From assembly GCA_947575935.1 (NCBI GenBank), contig CANPPM010000031.1, positions 1 through 13,852 of the forward strand: a DNA stretch of 13,852 nt, read 5' to 3'. Under the pieces are notes generated by a model. It did not search any database. It had not been told where the DNA came from and saw only the letters and a program-made list of their open reading frames with translations. This DNA is from an uncultured Butyricicoccus sp. (GTDB lineage: Bacteria; Bacillota; Clostridia; Oscillospirales; Butyricicoccaceae). The position numbers were made by a program, and so were the translations under genes. How positions within the stretch are numbered: the first letter of the stretch is position 1; each line of letters opens with the position of its first letter. This document shows positions 8,057 to 13,852 of this stretch, piece by piece.

Positions 8057-8773
8057 ATGAGCGAGGCTGTGAATAACCCACAGGAGATCCCGGCGCCGTC
8101 GCAGGATTCCATTGGCCAGACTGGGTCGGTCACAACGCGGACAGCCCGGGGGACGATCCATTGCATTACGATTATCGGGCAGATTGAAGGGCATATGGAG
8201 GCGCCCGCGCAGACAAAGACGACCAAATATGAGCATATTATCCCACAGATTACGGCAGTTGAGGAGGCCGAAGAGATCGATGGGCTGTTGGTGCTGATCA
8301 ACACGGTCGGCGGGGATGTGGAAGCGGGATTGGCGATTGCCGAGCTGATTGCGGGTATGAAGAAACCGACCGTTAGCCTGGTGCTGGGCGGCGGGCACTC
8401 GATTGGCGTACCGCTGGCGGTTGCGGCACGGAGGAGCTTTATCGCAGCCTCGGCAGCGATGACGATCCATCCGGTACGCATGAGCGGGGTAGTCATCGCG
8501 TCGCCGACCACTTATGAATATTTTCAGTCGATTCAGGATCGAATTGTGGGGTTTGTAACCGGACATTCGGATATTTCGGGGGAACGGTTTGAGCAGCTGA
8601 TGATGGCGACCGGGCAGATGTCCACCGACATCGGCACGGTGGTCGGCGGGCAGGAGGCGGTCGAGTGCGGGCTGATTGATGCGGTGGGGACGCTGCATGA
8701 CGCGTTGGAAGCGCTGCATGAAATGATTACGGCGCAAAGGGGAACGCCGCAGGGCGGTGCGGCGGCCGAATAA
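8057..8773 (+). CDS. tepA: ClpP-like translocation-enhancing protease TepA
   Basis: A 238-residue cytosolic serine protease of the ClpP/crotonase fold, TepA (YmfB) type. In Bacillus subtilis, TepA is linked to protein export and degradation of leftover signal peptides. A ClpP-type catalytic triad is readable: Ser115 in GGGHSIGVPLAV, His138 in TIHPVR, and probably Asp191 in STDIGTVVGGQEAVECGLID, with spacing close to that of ClpP. The N-terminal 30 or so residues are polar and low in structure, as in other TepA proteins, and there is no signal peptide. The start at 8057 is chosen over an in-frame ATG at 8036 because AAAGGAG (8042-8048) is ideally placed eight bases upstream. The gene appears monocistronic, bounded by terminators on both sides. 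Its placement after secreted-protein genes fits an export role but is not evidence of one. Confidence 0.88.
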   Translation: MSEAVNNPQEIPAPSQDSIGQTGSVTTRTARGTIHCITIIGQIEGHMEAPAQTKTTKYEHIIPQITAVEEAEEIDGLLVLINTVGGDVEAGLAIAELIAGMKKPTVSLVLGGGHSIGVPLAVAARRSFIAASAAMTIHPVRMSGVVIASPTTYEYFQSIQDRIVGFVTGHSDISGERFEQLMMATGQMSTDIGTVVGGQEAVECGLIDAVGTLHDALEALHEMITAQRGTPQGGAAAE

Positions 8774-8792
8774 GCGCGCCGCCCAGCCTTTT
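8752..8792 (+). terminator. Terminator overlapping the tepA stop codon
   Basis: GGGCGGTGCG (8752-8761) pairs with CGCGCCGCCC (8775-8784): ten pairs with one G-U, and the tepA TAA lies in the loop. Four T's follow at 8789-8792. The short T-run lowers confidence. Confidence 0.5.
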
Positions 8793-8880
8793 GCGGGGAC
8801 TGGAGGAAGGCGTGCAAGGCGGACGCCGGCTGAAACGATTTGTCACTATCGGATGAGGTCAAAGATAGAACAAGATTGCG

Positions 8881-8909
8881 TTGCAAGTGCGGTTTTTCTC
8901 TGGTAAAAT
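8881..8909 (+). promoter_or_regulatory. Promoter of mtlD
   Basis: TTGCAA (8881-8886), 17 bases, TAAAAT (8904-8909). Predicted transcription start is near 8916, giving an unusually long leader of about 155 bases. Confidence 0.55.
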
Positions 8910-8927
8910 GAGGTTAATAGAGGAAAA

Positions 8928-8941
8928 TGTAAGCGCTGACG
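8928..8941 (+). promoter_or_regulatory. CcpA catabolite-repression site (cre)
   Basis: TGTAAGCGCTGACG matches the cre consensus TGWAANCGNTNWCA at 13 of 14 positions. It lies just downstream of the predicted start of mtlD transcription, where bound CcpA would block RNA polymerase. This implies glucose repression of mtlD. Confidence 0.7.
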
Positions 8942-8970
8942 CCTGTTCCGGTGCTTTTTGTGCAGGCGCA

Positions 8971-9013
8971 GCCTGGCGCCCCGCATCTGCGGGGCACTGC
9001 CTTACCGCCAGGC
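8971..9013 (+). other. Nested hairpin in the mtlD leader
   Basis: An inner perfect hairpin, GCCCCGC (8978-8984), loop ATCT, GCGGGGC (8989-8995), sits inside an outer perfect stem, GCCTGGC (8971-8977) with GCCAGGC (9007-9013). There is no T-run, so it is not a simple terminator. It lies about 60 bases before the mtlD start. Confidence 0.6.
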
Positions 9014-9072
9014 CGCCGTCTCACAGACAACGCTGCATTTTCTCCGTGAAAAGAGAAAAAGGAGTGGTTAAC

Positions 9073-10230
9073 ATGAAGAACGCGATCCAATTCGGCGCAG
9101 GCAATATCGGCCGCGGGTTTATTGGCATGCTGCTCAGCCAGGCCGGCTACCGGGTTACCTTTGCGGATGTGAACGAGACCATTATCGACCGTCTGAAGGC
9201 CGATCAGGGCTATACCGTTCATGTCATGGATACGGAGGTCGAGGATGTGTCCATCACCAATGTCACCGGCATCCTGTCCAGCGGCGAGGAGATTGTCGGT
9301 GAGATCGCAGGGGCGGATATCCTGACGACCGCCGTGGGCCTGCGTGTGCTGGGCTTTATCGCCCCTGCCATTGCAGAGGGGATTCGCAGGCGTTGTGCGG
9401 GCGGCGTGACTGCGCCGCTGAATATCATTGCCTGTGAAAATGCGATTCGTGCAACTTCTCAGCTGAAGGAGCATGTGTATAGCGTGCTGTCCGAAGAGGA
9501 GAAAGCGTTCTGTGAGAAATACGTCGGCTTTGCCGACTGTTCGGTTGACCGTATTGTACCCCCTGTGCGGACGGAAAACCCAGTTGATGTCGTGGTTGAA
9601 AAGTATTGTGAGTGGAATGTTGAGAAAGCTTCCCTCAAGGGGGACGTTCCGGAAATCCCCGGCATGAACCTGGCGGAAAACCTGATGGCCTATATTCAGC
9701 GCAAGCTGTTTACGCTCAATACAGGGCACTGCATTACCGCCTATACCGGCGTGTTGGCGGGGTATGATACCATCGACCAGACCATTGCCGACCCCCGGAT
9801 CTATGCGTTGGTCAAGGGGGCCATGACCCAGTCGGGCGACGGTCTGATCCGTAAGTTTGGTTTTGACCGGGACGCGCACTATAAGTACATTGACAAAATC
9901 ATCAACCGCTTCAAAAATCCCTATCTGCGGGATGATGTCACCCGCGTCGGCCGTGAGCCGCTGCGTAAGCTTTCTGCCGATGACCGTTTGGTCAGCCCGC
10001 TGTCGACTGCGCTGTCCTTCGGCCTGCCGGTCGATCAGCTGATCTTAGGCATCGGCGCAGCCCTGCGCTATCAGAACCCTGAGGATGCGCAGAGCGTTGA
10101 ACTGCAGGAGAAGATTGCTGCCAGAGGGGTTGCCGGCGCGTTCGCCGAGATCTCCGGTATGACGGATCCTGCCATCTTGGAGCAGGTCGCCGCAGCGTAT
10201 GAAGCTGTGGGCGGCATGTTCGGAAAATAA
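9073..10230 (+). CDS. mtlD: Mannitol-1-phosphate 5-dehydrogenase
   Basis: A 385-residue cytosolic enzyme that interconverts mannitol 1-phosphate and fructose 6-phosphate with NAD(H). Length and pattern match MtlD of the polyol-specific long-chain dehydrogenase family. The NAD-binding motif GAGNIGRGFIG is at residues 8-18. The catalytic segment KLFTLNTGH has the conserved Lys211, Asn216 and His219. The start is supported by AAAAAGGAG shortly upstream; the frame is open further left, to 8881, but that part contains the promoter, cre site and leader hairpin. No mannitol PTS genes (mtlA, mtlF, mtlR) adjoin it, so either the transporter is elsewhere or the enzyme works toward mannitol formation as a redox sink. 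It forms its own transcription unit with catabolite control. Confidence 0.95.
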   Translation: MKNAIQFGAGNIGRGFIGMLLSQAGYRVTFADVNETIIDRLKADQGYTVHVMDTEVEDVSITNVTGILSSGEEIVGEIAGADILTTAVGLRVLGFIAPAIAEGIRRRCAGGVTAPLNIIACENAIRATSQLKEHVYSVLSEEEKAFCEKYVGFADCSVDRIVPPVRTENPVDVVVEKYCEWNVEKASLKGDVPEIPGMNLAENLMAYIQRKLFTLNTGHCITAYTGVLAGYDTIDQTIADPRIYALVKGAMTQSGDGLIRKFGFDRDAHYKYIDKIINRFKNPYLRDDVTRVGREPLRKLSADDRLVSPLSTALSFGLPVDQLILGIGAALRYQNPEDAQSVELQEKIAARGVAGAFAEISGMTDPAILEQVAAAYEAVGGMFGK

Positions 10231-10243
10231 ACCATTCATTTCT

Positions 10244-10282
10244 AAAACAGCCCTGGGGCGCTTGCCGCCCCAGGGCTGTTTT
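10244..10282 (+). terminator. Strong intrinsic terminator after mtlD
   Basis: A perfect 17-base-pair stem, AAAACAGCCCTGGGGCG (10244-10260) with its complement (10266-10282), and a five-base loop. The stem is flanked by A's and ends in TTTT, so it could act in both directions. It separates mtlD from the D-aspartate operon. Confidence 0.92.
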
Positions 10283-10358
10283 GGAAAAATGGCGCATACG
10301 CCGCCGGGCGAAGTCAAAGGATGCCCTTTTAGCGCATGCCGATTTATGCACATTGCCC

Positions 10359-10387
10359 TTGACTAAAAATGGCGTTTGATGTACTAT
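10359..10387 (+). promoter_or_regulatory. Promoter of the D-aspartate operon
   Basis: TTGACT (10359-10364), 17 bases, TACTAT (10382-10387). Predicted start is near 10393, with a leader of about 75 bases that can form a modest GGAAG/CTTCC hairpin. Confidence 0.6.
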
Positions 10388-10468
10388 TAAATGGTGCAAA
10401 ATAATAGAAAATACAGGGGAAGTGCCCCGGCGGCGGCTTCCACGGGAATCAGAAACGGGTAATGAACT

Positions 10469-11689
10469 ATGAATTGTAAAGAACTGGATTTCCTGCCGGT
10501 GATTCTGGGCGGGGATATTACCACATACAGTCTCGCGCGTTCTTTTCATGAGGCGTATGGTATCCGCTCGCTGGCGGTGAGCATGATCCGCAGCCACTTG
10601 TGCGGTGACTCTGATATTATCGAGAATCTGATCGTGCCGACGATGGATACGCGGGAGACGTTCCTTGACGAGCTGATCCGGATTGGCCGGGCGCGCGCCG
10701 GCAAACAGCTGATCCTGCTGGCCTGCGGCGACTGGTATGTTCGTATGATCGTGGAAAACCGTGCGCTGCTTGAGCCGTATTACGTCATTCCCTATATCGG
10801 GGAAGCGCTGCTGAACCGGCTGGTGCTCAAGGACAGTTTTTATGAGATTTGTGAGGAGATTGGGGTCCCGTATCCAAAGACCTATGTCTACGACTGCAAA
10901 AACCCGCCGGAGACGCTTGCGCTGCCGTTTGCATTCCCGGTGATTGCCAAACCGGCTTCATCGGCGCAGTATCATTATGCGCAGTTCCCAGGGAAGAAAA
11001 AGGTGTTCCGGTTTGATACGCAAGAACAGCTGCAGGAAATGCTGGCCCGCTTGCAAGCAAGCAGCTATGATTATAAATTCCTGATTCAGGATTTCATCCC
11101 CGGGGACGATACCGGCATGCGCATTCTGACCTGCTACTGTGATCAGGGCGGGAAGGTGCGTTTTATGGCGTTTGGGCAGACGCTGCTGGAGGACAAAGGG
11201 GATATGGGCATTGGCAACCCGGTCGCTATTATCAATCGGGTGGACCGGGAGATTATGGAGCATGCTAGGCGGCTGCTGGAGCATGTAGGATACACGGGAT
11301 TTGCCAATTTTGATATTAAATATGATCCGCGTGACGGCTCTTACCGCTTTTTTGAGATCAATACCCGGCTTGGGCGTTCGAATTATTATGTGACCGCCAG
11401 CGGCTTCAACGTTGTGCCGTGGATTGTGGATGATCTGCTGCGGCATAAGACATTTGCGGATGAGCCGGTGATTGCGGACAATACGGACAGCCTGTATACG
11501 GTGGTACCCAAGTCGATTCTGAAGCGCTATCTCAAGGACGGGGCGCTGCGTGCAGAGATGCTTTCGCTGTATGCGCGCGGCAAAGCAGTCAACCCGATCG
11601 CCTATCGTGCGGAAACCAGGCTCGTACGCAGGCTCTACCCGTATATATTCCTGTGGAAACAGAGGCGCAAATTCAGGGGGAAGATCTGA
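10469..11689 (+). CDS. ATP-grasp carboxylate-amine ligase, probable D-aspartate ligase
   Basis: A 406-residue cytosolic ATP-grasp ligase. The N-terminal segment (LDFLPVILGGDITTYSLARS, about 6-25) and overall plan resemble D-aspartate ligases of the AslA type. AslA links the beta-carboxyl of D-Asp to the lysine side chain of the peptidoglycan stem precursor. ATP-grasp signatures are visible: nucleotide-binding Lys161 in VIAKPASS, FLIQDFIPGDD before the second strand set, and the magnesium-binding FFEINTRLGRS with Glu296 and Asn298. There is no signal peptide; the Arg/Lys-rich C-terminus (KQRRKFRGK) may touch the membrane or lipid-linked precursor. An aspartate racemase gene follows 21 bases downstream, the gene partner expected for AslA. 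The upstream ribosome site is weak (CGGGT), and a five-codon frame, ATG at 10462, overlaps the start. The exact acceptor and amino acid are inferred; another amide-forming role is possible. Confidence 0.75.
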   Translation: MNCKELDFLPVILGGDITTYSLARSFHEAYGIRSLAVSMIRSHLCGDSDIIENLIVPTMDTRETFLDELIRIGRARAGKQLILLACGDWYVRMIVENRALLEPYYVIPYIGEALLNRLVLKDSFYEICEEIGVPYPKTYVYDCKNPPETLALPFAFPVIAKPASSAQYHYAQFPGKKKVFRFDTQEQLQEMLARLQASSYDYKFLIQDFIPGDDTGMRILTCYCDQGGKVRFMAFGQTLLEDKGDMGIGNPVAIINRVDREIMEHARRLLEHVGYTGFANFDIKYDPRDGSYRFFEINTRLGRSNYYVTASGFNVVPWIVDDLLRHKTFADEPVIADNTDSLYTVVPKSILKRYLKDGALRAEMLSLYARGKAVNPIAYRAETRLVRRLYPYIFLWKQRRKFRGKI

Positions 11690-11710
11690 GGCATCCGGAG
11701 GTGAAGCGGC

Positions 11711-12457
11711 ATGCAGTCCAAGCTTGTCGGCGTTCTGGGCGGCGTTGGCCCGATGGCGACCGTTTATTTTGAGCAGATGGTACTCGAACTGACTGAGGCC
11801 CGCTGCGACCAGGAGCATTTGAATATGCTGGTCAGCAATCATGCGACGATTCCGGACCGTACGGCCTTTATCTTGGGGGAGAGCAGGCTTTCCCCTCTGT
11901 TTGATATGGCGCAGGATGCGCAGATGCTGGCGCGGGCAGGCTGTGATTTTCTGGTTTTGCCATGCAATACGGCGCATTTTTTCCATGAGCACATCCAAAA
12001 TGCGGTTTCTATTCCGCTGCTGAATATTATTGAGGAAACGGTGAAGGCGTGCGCTGCGCAGGGCGCAAAGCGGGTCGGCATCTTGGCGACGGCGGGTACG
12101 GTCAAGGCGGATACGTATGGCATTATGTGCCGCCGGTTTGGCTTGGCCTGCGTTTATCCGGACCCTGCGGCGCAGAGACAGGTTACCGCAGTCATCTATG
12201 ACCGGATCAAGGCGGGGGAGCCGGTCCGCGCCAAAGAAATGACCGCGCTGTATAACTGTATGCGCGAGGAAGGGAGCGACGCGGTCGTCTTGGGCTGCAC
12301 CGAGCTTTCGGTCGCGCACCGGGACTTGGAGCTGCATGCCGCGTACCCGGATGTAGTCGATTCCCTGGAGACCCTGGCCCGGCGTACGATCGAGTACGCG
12401 GGCAAACGGCTGCGCAAGCCGCAGGCCCGTTTACAGACAAACGCGATAAGGAGCTAA
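11711..12457 (+). CDS. Aspartate racemase
   Basis: A 248-residue cytosolic, cofactor-independent amino-acid racemase of the aspartate/glutamate racemase superfamily. Both catalytic cysteines are present: Cys85 in LPCNTAHFF and Cys196 in LGCTELS. The N-terminal GGVGPMAT (about residues 10-17) marks the aspartate racemase branch rather than glutamate racemase MurI, which has a different N-terminal motif. It interconverts L- and D-aspartate and would supply D-Asp to the ligase encoded just upstream. GGAGGT (11697-11702) lies eight bases before the start. The end of the gene carries the ribosome binding site of the next gene, so translation is probably coupled. Confidence 0.88.
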   Translation: MQSKLVGVLGGVGPMATVYFEQMVLELTEARCDQEHLNMLVSNHATIPDRTAFILGESRLSPLFDMAQDAQMLARAGCDFLVLPCNTAHFFHEHIQNAVSIPLLNIIEETVKACAAQGAKRVGILATAGTVKADTYGIMCRRFGLACVYPDPAAQRQVTAVIYDRIKAGEPVRAKEMTALYNCMREEGSDAVVLGCTELSVAHRDLELHAAYPDVVDSLETLARRTIEYAGKRLRKPQARLQTNAIRS

Positions 12458-12463
12458 CAAGAT

Positions 12464-13852
12464 ATGTGTGGATTTACCGGCTTTTCAACCGCTGATACCG
12501 GTTTTGATCATCAGGCCGTCATCAAGGCAATGTCGGATGCGATTGCCCACCGCGGTCCGGATTCCGAAGGGCTGTTCTCGGATGAGCGGGTTTCGCTGGG
12601 CTTCCGGCGGCTGTCCATTATTGACCTCGAAAATGGCGCACAGCCGATGTTCAACGAGGATGATTCGCTTGTTTTGTGTTTTAACGGCGAGATCTATAAC
12701 CACGATGCGCTTCGTGACGAGCTGAAGGCCGCCGGGCATGTGTTCCGTAACCGCGCCGATTCCGAGGTTCTGCTGCATGGATATGAGGAATGGGGGGAAG
12801 GGCTGCTGAACCGCCTGCGCGGCATGTTTGCGTTTGTCATTTATGACCGCCGGACGGGCAGGGTGTTCGCCGCCCGGGACATCTTTGGCATCAAGCCCTT
12901 TTATTACTATCATAAGGACGGCGTATTCCTGTTTGGTTCGGAGATTAAGAGCTTCCTGCAGCACCCGCAGTTTGAAAAAGAGCTGAATGAGGAAATGCTT
13001 CCGCAGTATCTGTGCTTTGAGTACCTGCCCAATGACGAGACCTTTTTCCGGAATGTATTTAAGCTTCCGGCCGCGCACTGCCTGCTTTGGGAGGACGGTC
13101 AGCTGCAGGTCAAGCGCTACTTTTCGATCGAATACCATATTGACGATACCAAAACGCTTGCGCAGTGGTCGGAGGAGATTGCCGCGGTGTTCCGCGAATC
13201 GTGCAGGACGCATATGATCGCGGATGTCGAGGTCGGTTGTTTCCTGTCCTCGGGGGTCGATTCCAGCTATGTCACGCAGGAAATGGCGCGGGAGCTGCCG
13301 GTGAAATCCTTTTCACTGGGCTATGCGGAGGAAAAGTATTCCGAGCTGAAAAATGCACAGGAGTTGTCGCAGATCATTGCAGTTGAAAATTTCAGCCGCA
13401 GGATTACGGCAAAGGAGTTCTTTGAGGCAACGCCTGTCATACAATACCATATGGATGAACCGCTGCCCAATCCGTCGGCAGTGCCGCTGTATTTTGTCGC
13501 GCAGGAAGCGAGCAAACAGGTGATGGTCGTGCTGTCCGGGGAGGGGGCGGATGAGCTGTTTGGCGGTTACCGCTATTATCAGGAGTGTATCGATTATCAG
13601 CGGTATATGAAAGTACCGCGGCCGCTGCGGCTGCTGCTCGGGAACCTTGCAGAGCGGCTGCCGGCGTTCCATGGGCGGCGTTTCCTGATGCGCGGACGGC
13701 ATCCGCTTTCGGTGCGTTATATTCGGAATAATTATGTATATGATTTCTCGGAGTGCGGCAGCATTTTGAAAAAGGAGTACCATGCCAAAACGCCTGATCA
13801 GTACACGAAGCCGGTGTTTGACCGCATCTCGGGTGCGGATGAGATCACACAG
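12464..13852 (+). CDS. Asparagine synthase (glutamine-hydrolysing), cut by the window end
   Basis: 463 residues are present with no stop; the family is usually about 600-650 residues, so the C-terminus lies outside the window. The N-terminal class II glutaminase domain begins with Cys2 (MCGFTGF) as the nucleophile and has RGPDSEG (30-36) and FNGEIYNH. The synthase domain has the ATP-pyrophosphatase loop FLSSGVDSS (260-268) and SGEGADELFGGY (358-369). Glutamine-dependent amidation of an aspartyl carboxyl is therefore expected. It sits six bases after the racemase gene, and its AAGGAG (12448-12453) lies inside the racemase end. In lactic acid bacteria the related AsnH amidates the D-aspartate of the peptidoglycan crossbridge, so the location suggests that role. 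Ordinary L-asparagine synthesis (AsnB) remains the main alternative and cannot be excluded from sequence. Confidence 0.9.
   Translation, partial: MCGFTGFSTADTGFDHQAVIKAMSDAIAHRGPDSEGLFSDERVSLGFRRLSIIDLENGAQPMFNEDDSLVLCFNGEIYNHDALRDELKAAGHVFRNRADSEVLLHGYEEWGEGLLNRLRGMFAFVIYDRRTGRVFAARDIFGIKPFYYYHKDGVFLFGSEIKSFLQHPQFEKELNEEMLPQYLCFEYLPNDETFFRNVFKLPAAHCLLWEDGQLQVKRYFSIEYHIDDTKTLAQWSEEIAAVFRESCRTHMIADVEVGCFLSSGVDSSYVTQEMARELPVKSFSLGYAEEKYSELKNAQELSQIIAVENFSRRITAKEFFEATPVIQYHMDEPLPNPSAVPLYFVAQEASKQVMVVLSGEGADELFGGYRYYQECIDYQRYMKVPRPLRLLLGNLAERLPAFHGRRFLMRGRHPLSVRYIRNNYVYDFSECGSILKKEYHAKTPDQYTKPVFDRISGADEITQ

Noticed and set aside
8812..8856. 14-codon frame starting with GTG after GGAGG between tepA and mtlD
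   Set aside because: The ribosome-like site is real, but the frame is tiny, has no family resemblance and lies after a terminator and before the next promoter; it may be chance.
8881..9072. N-terminal extension of MtlD
   Set aside because: The Rossmann motif sits at the expected distance from the ATG at 9073, and the extension overlaps promoter, cre and hairpin.
1..13852. CRISPR arrays, tRNA or rRNA genes, insertion sequences, phage genes
   Set aside because: No spaced direct repeats, no tRNA TTCGA-type arm in a cloverleaf context, no rRNA-like sequence and no transposase, integrase or phage protein were seen.

Overview
The window looks like chromosomal DNA of a GC-rich, low-oxygen Firmicute, most likely a gut-type Clostridia (Oscillospiraceae/Ruminococcaceae-like). 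This is an inference from several features: dockerin-like and SLH (S-layer homology) domains on secreted proteins, AGGAGG-type ribosome binding sites throughout, a ClpP-like TepA protease, a near-perfect CcpA cre site, and intrinsic terminators. I see no transposase, integrase, tRNA, rRNA or CRISPR array.

Layout. (1) 51-611, minus strand: an MntP-type manganese exporter. (2) 998-7419, plus strand: a secreted modular M60-like (enhancin/mucinase-type) zinc metalloprotease followed by an SLH-anchored surface protein. The protease frame is cut near its C-terminus by two in-frame TAA codons 15 bases apart (5525, 5540). The same frame then runs on for 157 more sense codons that read like the normal C-terminal region of such proteins, and ends in an ATGA overlap with the SLH gene. 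(3) 7420-8056: about 640 bases with no convincing gene. It holds three terminator-like hairpins and a tight group of DnaA-box sequences. (4) 8057-8773: tepA. (5) 9073-10230: a stand-alone mannitol-1-phosphate 5-dehydrogenase gene with its own promoter, a cre site and a structured leader, closed by a 17-bp-stem terminator. (6) 10469 to the window end: an operon of an ATP-grasp ligase resembling D-aspartate ligase, an aspartate racemase, and an asparagine synthase cut off by the window edge.

How the genes may work together. The last three genes form a coherent pathway for a D-aspartate/D-asparagine peptidoglycan crossbridge: the racemase makes D-Asp, the ligase attaches it to the stem peptide, and a glutamine-dependent AsnB/AsnH-like enzyme amidates it. 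That chemistry is known from lactic acid bacteria and Enterococcus faecium; finding the set in an apparent Clostridia is the most interesting functional prediction here. The protease and SLH protein look like a cell-surface glycoprotein-degrading pair. The protease carries a dockerin-like module but no wall anchor, and the SLH protein has an N-terminal beta-rich domain that could be cohesin-like, so docking between them is possible but unproven.
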